64,000 nucleotides of DNA from contig CP004348.1 in assembly GCA_000342265.1 (NCBI GenBank), positions 620,001-684,000 of the forward strand, read 5' to 3'. Within the stretch, counting starts at the first letter, position 1. The number at the start of each line of letters is the position of its first letter. Under the pieces are notes generated by a model. It was not told the DNA's origin and did not search any database. It saw nothing but the letters and a program-made list of their open reading frames with translations. The translations under genes were made by a program, and so were the position numbers. This document shows, piece after piece, positions 26,513-35,321 of the stretch. The DNA is from a beta proteobacterium CB. GTDB taxonomy: Bacteria > Pseudomonadota > Gammaproteobacteria > Burkholderiales > Burkholderiaceae.

Positions 26513-27487
26513 ATGACTAAAAGTGCAAACTCGAGTTCAAAGTCTAAAAATGGGGGAGTCCTTGCTACAGCGAAGTCTTCCCCAGCGGTAGTTGGAAAAA
26601 AAGCGATACAAAAAAGGAAGGTAGCTGATAAAGTAGTTGTAGCACCCCAGAAACAGACCATCCATCAGAGAGCAAAATCTAATATGGCCATCAGCATTGA
26701 TGTTTCTCGTAAACCCTCTGAGTTGCAGGCTAGCTTGATTAATGCAGAAAAATTGCATTTGCAAGGGAAGCTACAAGAAGCCTGGGCACTGTATCAAACT
26801 ATTTTGCGTCAAGATCCAGTGCATTATGGGGCTATTCATGGGATGGGCTTAATTGCTGCCCAGATGAAAAGCTATTCAATGGCAATTGACTTGTTTAACA
26901 ATGCCATTGCAGTTGATTCATCTAACCCAAGGGCATATAGCAATCTAGGCAATGCATTAGCAAGTGAAGGAAAGCGGACACTAGCGCTTAAAAACTTTGA
27001 TATAGCCATTAAATTAGATCCTAGTTTTATCGATGCCATTAAAAATAGGGGTCTTGTGCGAGCAGAGCTAAAGCAATACAAATCTGCCTTGACTGATTTT
27101 GCAAGGGTACTTGAGTTAGCCCCTGGTTATTGGCGTGCGCATATCTACACGGCCAACGTCTTGATTTCTATGGGTAAGCTTGATAAAGCCTTGCATGCCT
27201 ACGATCTAGGATTAGCAGCCAATCCTAATAGTGCGACTTTATGCAATAACTTAGGTGCTATTTTATGTTCTATGGGGAGATTTAAATTAGCACTGCCAAG
27301 ACTGGAGAGGGCTATCAAAATTAATCCTCAATATGCTGAGGCATTTAATAATCGAGCTGTAGCGTTGATCGGTCTTAATAGAAAAGCTGATGCCTTAAAG
27401 AGCTACGATCACGCTCTTGAACTTAAGCCTGGCTATCAGGATGCGCTGACTGGTAAAGCCAAACTCCAAGCAAATCTCAGTCACTAA
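26513..27487 (+). CDS. TPR-repeat protein of the secretion locus
   Basis: A Lys/Ser-rich N-terminus of about 60 residues precedes roughly seven tetratricopeptide repeats (about 70-320). Examples are GAIHGMGLIAAQMKSYSMAI, AYSNLGNALASEGKRTLALK and AFNNRAVALIGLNRKADALK. No signal peptide is visible, so it is probably cytoplasmic. It begins 6 bp after the stop of the large adhesin gene and must be co-transcribed with it, which suggests a chaperone, assembly or regulatory role for the adhesin (inference). The next gene converges after 15 bp. Confidence 0.88.
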   Translation: MTKSANSSSKSKNGGVLATAKSSPAVVGKKAIQKRKVADKVVVAPQKQTIHQRAKSNMAISIDVSRKPSELQASLINAEKLHLQGKLQEAWALYQTILRQDPVHYGAIHGMGLIAAQMKSYSMAIDLFNNAIAVDSSNPRAYSNLGNALASEGKRTLALKNFDIAIKLDPSFIDAIKNRGLVRAELKQYKSALTDFARVLELAPGYWRAHIYTANVLISMGKLDKALHAYDLGLAANPNSATLCNNLGAILCSMGRFKLALPRLERAIKINPQYAEAFNNRAVALIGLNRKADALKSYDHALELKPGYQDALTGKAKLQANLSH

Positions 27488-27502
27488 GCTAAGCCCAAAT
27501 AC

Positions 27503-28222
27503 TTAAATATCAGTAGCTCGGCGTTTTGGATGATTGCTCGGGTCGGTTGTCTTTTGGTATTTGCCACAAAATACATACAGCTCCATGCGATTACGCACGC
27601 CAATCTTGTCGTAAATCGACGCTAAATGATTTCGTAAGGTGTGCTCGCTAATATGCAGAGTCTCAGCAATTTCTTTGAGTGTCTTGCGGGAGTGCAGTTG
27701 AATGGCTCTGGTGACATTCTCTTCTTTGGGCGTGAGAAGGGACAATTTCTTTTGCGCAGGATTTAAATCTTTTTGGGCATTAGTTTGGGTTACCTGTTGC
27801 AAGATTCTCGAGGTCGCATTGCGGTTTAACCACAGCTCTCCTTGATAAATCTTTTCCATTGCCTTTAGTAAGGTGTCAGTAGATTCTGTTTTCAGGATCA
27901 CCCCACGAGCGCCCTTGACGATTGCTTGATCCTGTAAGGCAGAGTTGCGACTGCTGGTCAAAATAATAATTTTGGCATTACAGATGATTTGAAGGCTCGC
28001 TATCAGTTCAATACCGCTGGCATTTTCAAAGTCAGGCTCTAAGAGGATCAGGCTCGGTTGGTGATCCGCTGCGGCCTTTAGGGCATCTTCGGTATTGCTA
28101 GCAGTTTCACAAACAGTAAAGCGTGGATCTTGATTAATGAGCTGGCCAATTCCCCAAAGCGTAATTTGTTGGGGATCTATGGCGAGTACTTTGATTAACT
28201 TTTTGTCGAATTTAGCATGCAT
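27503..28222 (-). CDS. NarL/LuxR-type response regulator with atypical receiver
   Basis: Residues 10-125 form a receiver fold and residues 165-225 a LuxR-type HTH (LTPKEENVTRAIQLHSRKTL, then LHISEHTLRNHLASIYDKIG). The conserved Thr89 and Lys111 are present, but the usual phosphoacceptor Asp is Glu62 (LILLEPD) and the N-terminal acidic pair is Asp16-Pro17. It may be locked in an active-like state or controlled other than by phosphorylation; Asp64 nearby could be a displaced acceptor. No histidine kinase gene is adjacent. It is divergent from the HD-GYP/GGDEF gene at 28465 and next to the adhesin operon, so either could be its target. Confidence 0.9.
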   Translation of the reverse strand: MHAKFDKKLIKVLAIDPQQITLWGIGQLINQDPRFTVCETASNTEDALKAAADHQPSLILLEPDFENASGIELIASLQIICNAKIIILTSSRNSALQDQAIVKGARGVILKTESTDTLLKAMEKIYQGELWLNRNATSRILQQVTQTNAQKDLNPAQKKLSLLTPKEENVTRAIQLHSRKTLKEIAETLHISEHTLRNHLASIYDKIGVRNRMELYVFCGKYQKTTDPSNHPKRRATDI

Positions 28223-28464
28223 AGAGGTTTAAGTGTAACTCTGCTTAGTGGCGACATAGCTCTTTTGCTATGTTTGGAATATGGGTAAGTTTATAGTACA
28301 TATCTACTAATTTCTCATCATTTTTCTTATTAAATTGTAGAACAATATGATTTGAGGAAAAATCCAATTATGCTGTGGATTAGATTGCTGGAAAAGCAAA
28401 TAAATGTAAAAAATCAAAATAATATCTATGCCATTTGACTTCAATACACAGCTAAATTTATAGC

Positions 28465-31239
28465 ATGGAACTTTTCAACCAACTTTTCTACTTAACTTAT
28501 GGGGCAATTGTCCTAGTAGTCTTCTTTGGATCTTTTGCGGGCAAAGATTTCAAGCTGCTTAGTAGAGAGTATCTGTATTGGCCCACGGCTTTAATACTGA
28601 TGATTGTGTCAAGCTTAGGTTTTGTTTTAGCAGCCTTTAGCCCCCGGTATTTCTTATCGCTGGCAAACTCTACTTTGGTTTTTTCAGGTCTCGCCAGCAT
28701 CCTCTTCATTAGATCATGGCGTATGGGATCTAAGGCCCTACAGCCCAAATTCTTTTGGGCTGGATTACTGGCATTTTTAATCATCTTCGAAGGTTTTAGG
28801 CAGCTTGCATCGTTTGAGACTCGTGTGCTTCTGATGGGCTCCATTCTCACGATGATTAATTTATGGGGTATCTATGAGGTTCAGGCTCAGTCTAAGGCCG
28901 AAACATCGCCACAGTTACGGATATTAGCCGTCGCTTTTGTATTTCAAATTTGTTTCATGATATTTCGTACTTTTGTTTCATCCCAGCAAGATTCTGGTGC
29001 GATCACTATTTATCAAGAGGATCTATTTCCCGCAATTTTGCGTGCCATCGGAATTGCTTCTAATTTGTTGGTTTATATCGCAATCAGCAATATTCTTTTA
29101 GAGCGATCCTGGAAAAAAGAGGAAAAAAAATCATCGAAGGCAGAATTGAGGATGCTTTCCAGCCTAAATGCACTGGCCTTGGCTCGAGATAATGAAACTG
29201 GTAGTCACATTATTAGAACTCAGGGCTACGTGAAGAGTTTGGCAAAACGTTTGAAAGCAAGTGGCCAGTACGCGGATCAACTGAGTGATAAGCAAATCGA
29301 GAATCTATATAAGGCAGCTCCACTTCATGATGTTGGGAAGGTGGGGATACCGGATCATATCCTTTACAAAGAGGGCCCGCTTAGCAAGGATGAGTGGGGC
29401 ATTATGAAGACCCACACTACGATTGGTGAGTATGTCCTCTCATCTGCTAAGGCGCAATTGGATGAAATTGTTGAGGATGATGACGTCATTGAGACAGCTA
29501 TTGCCATAGCAAGTTCCCATCATGAGAGATGGGATGGTCAGGGCTATCCGCGGGGAATTTCTGGCCAAGATATCCCATTGCCTGCTCGGATTATGGCATT
29601 GGCGGATATGTACGATGCCTTAGTCAGTGAGCGGGTCTACAAGCGGGAGTGGAGTCATCAAGATGCTGTAGAGGAGATTATCAAGAAGAGGGGGTCTCAT
29701 TTCGATCCCTTGGTAGTGGATGCTTTTATTGCTGAAAAAGATGAGTTTCAATCGATTGCTCAAAAGCACAAGGATGATGTTACTGAATTTAAGGTTTTTT
29801 CAGATATCAGTCAGACAAGCGAACACAGGCTGCGTCGTTCAGAAGAAAAATTCCAGATTCTGTTTGAGCACTCACCAATTGGTATGGCCTTAGTTGACCA
29901 TGCAACGGGTAAATTTCTGGAGGCTAATTTTGCGCTGTTGGCATATACCGGATATACGAAAGAAGAATTCCTAAAGCTATCTTTTTGGGACATTACTCCT
30001 ATTGAATATGTCTCTCAAGAGGAGATGCAGATTGCTGAACTTAATCGAACTGGATCATTTGGGCCAAATAAAAAAGAATATATTCGGAAAGATGGATCCC
30101 GTTTTCCTATTTCGCTAAGCGGTTTTATTCTGAATGATGCCGAGGGTCGAAAATTAGTCTGGGGAATTATTGAAGATATCAGTATTAAGGAGAGGGCCCA
30201 AAAGCAAGCTGCAGCACGCAACACAGTACTAGAGTTACTCGCAAAAAATAGCCCCACAGAAGTGGCGCTTTTTCAGATAGCGTCTGATGTCGAAAGGGCG
30301 CAGCCTGGCACATTTTGTAGCATTCTGACTCTTGGTGAGGATAAAAAGAGTTTGAAGATTGGTGCCGCACCAAGAATCCCTGCATTTTTTTCTGCAGCGG
30401 TTGAGTCTCTTGTTGTTGCAGCAGGAGTGGGTTGTTGCGGTGATGCGATTATTACCGGTAAAAATTCATTTGCACATAATTTAGAGACGGATCCGAACTG
30501 GGCCGCCTATCAGTCTTTGGTGCAAAAGTCTGGCTTTAAATCCTGCTGGTCACATCCTATTTATTCCTCCAACGGAGAGATTCTGGGTACGCTTGCTACC
30601 TATAGGCTGACAACCTACACCCCAACTGCTGAAGAAATTGCTGACATTGATGCTGCAGCCAATCTTGTAAGCATTGTTTTGGAGCGAAAAAATTTAGAGT
30701 TTCAGGTTGAAAAATTAGCGCTCTATGACTATTTGACAGGATTGCCAAATCGTTATTTGCTGATGGACCGTATCAAGCTAGCAATGTCAGTTAGTAAGCG
30801 TAGTAAACGTTATGGTGCATTGTTATTTATTGATTTAGACGAATTAAAAGCCCTAAATGATCAGTATGGGCATTATGCAGGTGATGCATTGCTAGTTCAA
30901 AGTGCACAAAGAATGCAGTCCTGTCTTCGCGAAAGTGATACTGTTGCACGATTTGGCGGAGATGAATTTGTCATTATCTTGCCGGAGATTGGTACGGAGT
31001 TAGATAGGGTCATCGAACAAGTCAAGATCATTGCGAAAAAAATATTAGCATCGCTGAAAGAGCCTTATCACTTAGAATGCGATGATAAGCAGGTTGAATA
31101 TTTTTCTAGTGCCAGTATTGGTTGTAAAGTATTTATAGACGAATCCAGTACACCAGAACAGATTCTCAAGATGGCTGATACATCTATGTATCGAGCAAAA
31201 AGATTGGGTGGAAACCGTATCGATTTAATCGATTTTTAG
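28465..31239 (+). CDS. Membrane HD-GYP / PAS / GAF / GGDEF dual c-di-GMP enzyme
   Basis: About seven hydrophobic helices (residues 5-212) lead into an HD-GYP domain with HD at 288-289 (PLHDVGK), HHER at 352-355 and GYP at 360-362. A PAS domain (about 455-575), a GAF domain (590-735) and a GGDEF domain follow, the last with intact motif at 831-835 and an RESD inhibitory site five residues before it. Both a c-di-GMP phosphodiesterase and a diguanylate cyclase therefore look catalytically complete in one chain. EAL-GGDEF pairs are common; HD-GYP with a C-terminal GGDEF is less so. The 242-bp gap upstream, shared with the divergent NarL-type gene, contains a 7-bp inverted repeat (28254-28273). 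Confidence 0.92.
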   Translation: MELFNQLFYLTYGAIVLVVFFGSFAGKDFKLLSREYLYWPTALILMIVSSLGFVLAAFSPRYFLSLANSTLVFSGLASILFIRSWRMGSKALQPKFFWAGLLAFLIIFEGFRQLASFETRVLLMGSILTMINLWGIYEVQAQSKAETSPQLRILAVAFVFQICFMIFRTFVSSQQDSGAITIYQEDLFPAILRAIGIASNLLVYIAISNILLERSWKKEEKKSSKAELRMLSSLNALALARDNETGSHIIRTQGYVKSLAKRLKASGQYADQLSDKQIENLYKAAPLHDVGKVGIPDHILYKEGPLSKDEWGIMKTHTTIGEYVLSSAKAQLDEIVEDDDVIETAIAIASSHHERWDGQGYPRGISGQDIPLPARIMALADMYDALVSERVYKREWSHQDAVEEIIKKRGSHFDPLVVDAFIAEKDEFQSIAQKHKDDVTEFKVFSDISQTSEHRLRRSEEKFQILFEHSPIGMALVDHATGKFLEANFALLAYTGYTKEEFLKLSFWDITPIEYVSQEEMQIAELNRTGSFGPNKKEYIRKDGSRFPISLSGFILNDAEGRKLVWGIIEDISIKERAQKQAAARNTVLELLAKNSPTEVALFQIASDVERAQPGTFCSILTLGEDKKSLKIGAAPRIPAFFSAAVESLVVAAGVGCCGDAIITGKNSFAHNLETDPNWAAYQSLVQKSGFKSCWSHPIYSSNGEILGTLATYRLTTYTPTAEEIADIDAAANLVSIVLERKNLEFQVEKLALYDYLTGLPNRYLLMDRIKLAMSVSKRSKRYGALLFIDLDELKALNDQYGHYAGDALLVQSAQRMQSCLRESDTVARFGGDEFVIILPEIGTELDRVIEQVKIIAKKILASLKEPYHLECDDKQVEYFSSASIGCKVFIDESSTPEQILKMADTSMYRAKRLGGNRIDLIDF

Positions 31240-31303
31240 TATCTACGAATTTACAGCGGCTTTATAGTAAGACAGTGAGGCGGGTGTATAGTTCATCTTG
31301 CTC

Positions 31304-32641
31304 ATGAGTCCTACAACCGACCCTCGAACCATATTGTCCTCAGAAATAGAAATCACCCCTGAATATCAGGAGGTGATCGATGCTATCGAGCGTCACGACC
31401 CCTACATATTTGTCAGTGGTAAAGCGGGTACGGGTAAAACCACTCTAATTGGCTACTTGCGGGAACACATTCCAGGTAATGTAGTGGTGGTTGCGCCAAC
31501 GGGCGTTGCAGCCTTGCAAGTGAAGGGTGTCACGATTCACTCCTTCTTTCGCTTGCCACCACGCTTGATATTTCCAGAAGAAGATATCAAGCCGCTAAAG
31601 GATAAGCGCCTCTATAAAGATATCCGCTTACTCATTATTGATGAGATTTCGATGGTGAGGGCGGATGTAATCGATGCAATAGATTTATTCTTGCGCGCTA
31701 ATGGCCCTCACAAAAGCCAACCCTTTGGTGGTATTCAAGTGATGTTTGTAGGGGATTTATTTCAACTGCCCCCAGTTGTTTCTCAGGCCGACATGCAAGT
31801 GCTTGCGGAGCGTGGTTACGAGGGCCCATATTTCTTCTGCGCCATGGCCCTGCATCGTAAAGATGTGACGATGGTGGAGTTATCAAAAATATTCCGTCAA
31901 AAAGATGTGCACTTTGCGGGACTTCTTAATCAGATCCGTATCAATCAAGATATAGATGAAGCGCTCGACACCTTAAATGCGGTTTGTTATGAAACAAAAA
32001 AAGAGATTGATGAGCAAACCATCACCTTAACCACAACTAACGCACGTGCTGATCAAATTAATCATGCCGGCCTACGGGCCTTAACAACCGAGGCCAAGGT
32101 CTACACTGGCAATAGCACTGGTAAGTTCAATGTAGATGACCGCAATTTGCCTTCACCGAATCACCTAAGCTTAAAGGTAGGTGCAAAGGTGATGTTTACT
32201 GCAACTGATAGCAACTTTCCGAAGCGCTGGGTGAACGGCACTATTGGCGTAGTTCGAGAATTGTTACCCAATACCGTGAAGGTCATGGTGCAAAACGGGC
32301 CTTACTCAAACACAGTTGAAGTCAAAGGGCATCAGTGGGAGTCCTATCGCTACGATCACGACATGATGTCTGGAAAGATTTCACCAAATATCATTGGTAC
32401 CTTTGTACAGATCCCCTTGATGTTAGCGTGGGCTGTCACGATTCATAAGAGTCAAGGCAAGACCCTAGAGAAGATCAAAGTAGATCTCTCATCGGGAGCA
32501 TTTGCTTCAGGGCAGGTCTATGTTGCCCTAAGTCGCTGCACCTCAATTGAAGGCATCACACTTGAGCGACCTATACAGCCCAAGGACGTGAGCTGTGATC
32601 AAGAGGTCAAACGTTTTTATCTGAACTGCTTGCCTAGTTAG
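31304..32641 (+). CDS. Pif1/RecD-like ATP-dependent DNA helicase
   Basis: A superfamily 1B helicase. Walker A is FVSGKAGTGKTTLIGYL near residue 40, Walker B is LLIIDEISMV near 110, then the QLPPVV motif III and a C-terminal VTIHKSQGKTLEKIKVDLSS motif with YVALSRC as in Pif1/RecD2 proteins. It is likely to unwind DNA 5' to 3' at stalled forks, by family. The ATG at 31304 is chosen over a TTG two codons upstream. At 445 residues it is compact, lacking extra N- or C-terminal domains. Its stop overlaps the convergent antitoxin gene's stop at 32638-32641. Confidence 0.9.
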   Translation: MSPTTDPRTILSSEIEITPEYQEVIDAIERHDPYIFVSGKAGTGKTTLIGYLREHIPGNVVVVAPTGVAALQVKGVTIHSFFRLPPRLIFPEEDIKPLKDKRLYKDIRLLIIDEISMVRADVIDAIDLFLRANGPHKSQPFGGIQVMFVGDLFQLPPVVSQADMQVLAERGYEGPYFFCAMALHRKDVTMVELSKIFRQKDVHFAGLLNQIRINQDIDEALDTLNAVCYETKKEIDEQTITLTTTNARADQINHAGLRALTTEAKVYTGNSTGKFNVDDRNLPSPNHLSLKVGAKVMFTATDSNFPKRWVNGTIGVVRELLPNTVKVMVQNGPYSNTVEVKGHQWESYRYDHDMMSGKISPNIIGTFVQIPLMLAWAVTIHKSQGKTLEKIKVDLSSGAFASGQVYVALSRCTSIEGITLERPIQPKDVSCDQEVKRFYLNCLPS

Positions 32642-32982
32642 GCTGCTTTTGCCATTCTCTTGCTGCTCTTTTGTTTCTCGGCGCGCTGTTTTTCTAGTGC
32701 TTCACTGGCAATCAACTTAAATTCACCCTCAACGAATCTTTTCAAGGCCTCGCGCATGAGGGGTTGATAGCCCATATCGTATTTAGCGCCCAAGAGCTTG
32801 TAGGACTCAATCAATTCTTGTTCTAGTCTGATGGAGATCATTTGCAAGCCTAACGCCGCATCAATTTGGGCGCCAATTTTTTTATCGACTGCTCTCGCAT
32901 GCTTAAGCTCGCTACCGAGTTTACCGAGCTCCCAAGCCTCAGCAGAATTCTCTATTTTTATCTTCTTACTTTTTGCGATCAT
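32638..32982 (-). CDS. Putative BrnA/CopG-like antitoxin
   Basis: About 114 residues. The start at 32982 is chosen because GAGGAAAG (minus strand, 32992-32985) is a good ribosome site just upstream; an ORF extending to 33099 would overlap the toxin gene. The central part (LQMISIRLEQELIESYKLLG) resembles a ribbon-helix-helix strand and helix as in BrnA/CopG antitoxins, followed by a basic tail. It lies 55 bp downstream of a BrnT-like gene in the same direction, the toxin-first order seen in brnTA. It probably neutralises that toxin and represses the operon. Confidence 0.7.
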   Translation of the reverse strand: MIAKSKKIKIENSAEAWELGKLGSELKHARAVDKKIGAQIDAALGLQMISIRLEQELIESYKLLGAKYDMGYQPLMREALKRFVEGEFKLIASEALEKQRAEKQKSSKRMAKAA

Positions 32983-33037
32983 CGCTTTCCTCGTTCTTGA
33001 GTTTTCATATTTCGCCACTTTTGTAGAAATGACACTT

Positions 33038-33331
33038 TTAGTAAGGTATTGATATTGTATTGTATATACGAATTTCAGTTGAATTTGGTGGAAATGCACT
33101 TTTTAAGTAGATTAGCCCATCATCAAAGATAAAAACTACTTTTATTAGAATTCCCCGATTATTTTCTGCGATAAACCATTCCGTTGGAGGCTCCGTTTGG
33201 TGGTCAACTCTATTATCTGTTAGATAAGAGCGAGCTCTATTAAGGAAGCACTGTTCAACATCTTGACGGGTAATCCGATGCTTGAGGGTTAACTTTTCTT
33301 CGATTGCTGTGCTAATTACCAGATTTTTCAC
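33038..33331 (-). CDS. Putative BrnT-like toxin
   Basis: 97 residues with the pattern KLTLKHRITRQDVEQCFLNR near the N-terminus and IYLKSAFPPNSTEIRIY near the C-terminus. This layout resembles BrnT-type small ribonuclease toxins, and relatives are sometimes labelled as ADP-ribosyl-glycohydrolase-like. It precedes the RHH-like antitoxin gene by 55 bp. A 14-bp repeat lies just upstream (33343-33356) and again within its 3' end (33056-33069), consistent with autoregulation. Identification as a toxin rests on gene pairing and weak motif likeness. Confidence 0.6.
   Translation of the reverse strand: MKNLVISTAIEEKLTLKHRITRQDVEQCFLNRARSYLTDNRVDHQTEPPTEWFIAENNRGILIKVVFIFDDGLIYLKSAFPPNSTEIRIYNTISIPY
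33056..33069. promoter_or_regulatory. 14-bp repeat TGTATTGTATATAC, internal copy
   Basis: Exact copy of the 14-mer at 33343-33356. It lies in the last codons of the putative toxin gene, about 75 bp before the antitoxin start. It could be a second operator or part of a promoter serving the antitoxin alone. Confidence 0.5.
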
Positions 33332-33342
33332 ACATTTGCCCC

Positions 33343-33356
33343 TGTATTGTATATAC
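33343..33356. promoter_or_regulatory. 14-bp repeat TGTATTGTATATAC upstream of the toxin
   Basis: Lies 12 bp upstream of the toxin start and sits within a near-palindrome (CTGTAT...ATACAG, 33342-33358). Position and dyad symmetry fit an operator for an RHH antitoxin. Confidence 0.55.
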
Positions 33357-33488
33357 AGATTTTATCAAATGGGCGAATTTCAAAAGAAATTAGGTTGATT
33401 AACCCATAATTGAAGGAGTGGAATTAATTTGAATGGGTTTGAGTAGAGTCCCCATTAAAATTTTAATATTGCTACTTTGTGTTTTTAT

Positions 33489-33680
33489 GTGAAAAAAGAT
33501 CCCGTTAAAAATGATGAAAGCATTCGCTCTAAGAGCAGTGCTTCGAAGCGATTGCCTCGGGGTAAGGGAATGCTCAGGGCCAATTGGGGTGAAAGTTCAA
33601 AAGTTATCGCCAAGGATGGCGACGATAACTTGGTTCTTGGTGAGTTCCCAAATCTGGATGATCAATTTCTAGAGTGGTGA
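33489..33680 (+). CDS. Small hypothetical protein
   Basis: 63 residues from a GTG at 33489 (a TTG at 33477 is an alternative). It is hydrophilic, rich in Lys and Asp, with a basic patch (SKRLPRGKGMLRANWGE) and the acidic end NLDDQFLEW. No family was recognised. A 19-codon hydrophobic ORF (ATG at 33433) ends in an ATGTGA that overlaps this GTG, and AAGGAG lies at 33413-33418, but the spacing to either start is poor. It converges on the gamma-glutamyltransferase gene with a 4-bp gap. Confidence 0.4.
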   Translation: MKKDPVKNDESIRSKSSASKRLPRGKGMLRANWGESSKVIAKDGDDNLVLGEFPNLDDQFLEW

Positions 33681-33684
33681 GCCC

Positions 33685-35274
33685 CTAGAAACCTGCTGCC
33701 AACCCATCTCGGCGATGATCGCTGCCAGCAATATAAGCATCCTTAGTTTCTTCGCCTAATAGCGCAATGGCTTGGGCGCTTCCAAAGTCCAAACTATTGG
33801 CTGGCATCACAGTGACTTCATGCCCCATTGCCTTTAGTCCCTCGACTACTGCGGTTGGCATGGAGGTCTCAACAGTGAGCTTACCCACATCATCAATTCT
33901 CCAGCGGGGTGCATCTGAACAGGCCTGTGGATTGAGATATTCATCAACAAAGCGCATTACAAACTGAAGATGTCCTTGTGGCTGCATATTGCCACCCATT
34001 ACGCCAAACGCCATTGCTGGCTGATTACCTTTTGTGAGGAATGCTGGAATGATGGTGTGGAAAGGGCGCTTACCTGGAGCCACTTGATTTGGGTGACCCT
34101 CAACCAAGCTAAAGCTCATACCGCGGTTATGGAAGGCAATGCCACCAGGGGCAACCACTCCAGAGCCAAAGCCTTTAAAGTTTGACTGAATGTAGGAAAT
34201 CATCATGCCAGATTCATCGGCGGCGCAGAGATAAACGGTACCGCCAGCATGTGGATCTCCCGCGCCGTAACTACCCGCTTGATTGTGATTAATCAGTGCA
34301 GCGCGGCTGGCTAAATAGCCTCTATCTAGTAGGGCGCTGGTTGGCACTTTCATGGTGCTGGCATCAGATACGTGAGCGTAAGCATCAGCAAAAGCAATCC
34401 GCATTGCTTCAACTTGCAAATGAATGCGCTGCGCAGAGTTTGCGGGATATTGTTTTACATTGGCCGCTTGCAAAATGCCGAGCGCCATCTGGGCAACGAT
34501 GCCTGAGCCATTAGGAGGAATCTCATGCAGGGTGTACTCACCATAATCAAACGCTAAAGGCTCAACCCACTCTGTTTGATTATTAGCAAAGTCAGCCATT
34601 GTGAAGCAGCCGCCAGTGCTTTGGGCAAAGTCGACCATACCTTGAGCTAGCTTCCCGGTGTAAAAAGACTCACCTTCAGTCTCGGCAATCTCGCGCAATG
34701 TTTTTGCCTGAGCGGGATAACGCCAAATTTGACCGGCAGTGGGAGACTTGCCCTCAATTAAAAATGAATCACTAAAACCAGGTTGATTCTTGAGAATCGG
34801 AATTGCTTCGCGCCATTGGCGAGCGATGACAGGGGAAACCGGAAAGCCGTTCTCAGCATAGTCAATCGCGCGCTTAAAGAGTTGCGCAAAAGGTAGCTTG
34901 CCAAATTTGCGAGATAACTCAATCCATCCCGAAACCATGCCTGGCACAGTGACGGTATTCCAGCCAATTAAATCCATGGCCGCTTTGCCAGAAAAATACT
35001 CTGGCGTCCAGGCAGCGGGTGCGCGACCAGAGGCATTCATACCATGTAGTTTTTTACCATCCCAAATCAATGCGAAACCATCGCCACCTAAGCCATTCAT
35101 AGTCGGCTCAACCACAGTAAGTGTGATTGCGGTAGCCAGTGCCGCGTCGACAGCATTGCCGCCGTTTTGTAAGGCCTCAATACCAGCTTGTGTGGCTAAT
35201 GGTTGAGAGCTTGCAACAGCGTTCTTGGCTAAGACTGGGGCGCGGCCGCCACCAAAAGGGGGTGATATCAACAT
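33685..35274 (-). CDS. Gamma-glutamyltransferase family protein
   Basis: An Ntn-hydrolase of the gamma-glutamyltranspeptidase family (529 aa). The N-terminal half carries ASSQPLATQAGIEALQNGGN and GLGGDGFALIWDGKKLHGMN. The likely autoprocessing and catalytic Thr is in AGGTVYLCAAD, and GVMGGNMQPQGHLQF near the C-terminus is typical. Unlike the periplasmic E. coli enzyme there is no signal peptide in the predicted N-terminus (MLISPPFGGGRAPVL), so this is probably a cytoplasmic member, and the substrate is uncertain. It lies 47 bp downstream of a Bug-type binding-protein gene in the same direction. Confidence 0.9.
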   Translation of the reverse strand: MLISPPFGGGRAPVLAKNAVASSQPLATQAGIEALQNGGNAVDAALATAITLTVVEPTMNGLGGDGFALIWDGKKLHGMNASGRAPAAWTPEYFSGKAAMDLIGWNTVTVPGMVSGWIELSRKFGKLPFAQLFKRAIDYAENGFPVSPVIARQWREAIPILKNQPGFSDSFLIEGKSPTAGQIWRYPAQAKTLREIAETEGESFYTGKLAQGMVDFAQSTGGCFTMADFANNQTEWVEPLAFDYGEYTLHEIPPNGSGIVAQMALGILQAANVKQYPANSAQRIHLQVEAMRIAFADAYAHVSDASTMKVPTSALLDRGYLASRAALINHNQAGSYGAGDPHAGGTVYLCAADESGMMISYIQSNFKGFGSGVVAPGGIAFHNRGMSFSLVEGHPNQVAPGKRPFHTIIPAFLTKGNQPAMAFGVMGGNMQPQGHLQFVMRFVDEYLNPQACSDAPRWRIDDVGKLTVETSMPTAVVEGLKAMGHEVTVMPANSLDFGSAQAIALLGEETKDAYIAGSDHRRDGLAAGF

Positions 35275-35321
35275 GGATCTAATCTATTCAATAAGTGGGT
35301 GTGCACAAAACTACTGAGCAA

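Noticed and set aside
33433..33492. 19-codon hydrophobic leader peptide overlapping the small gene at 33489
   Set aside because: AAGGAG lies 14 bp from the ATG, too far to be convincing, and there is no other support.
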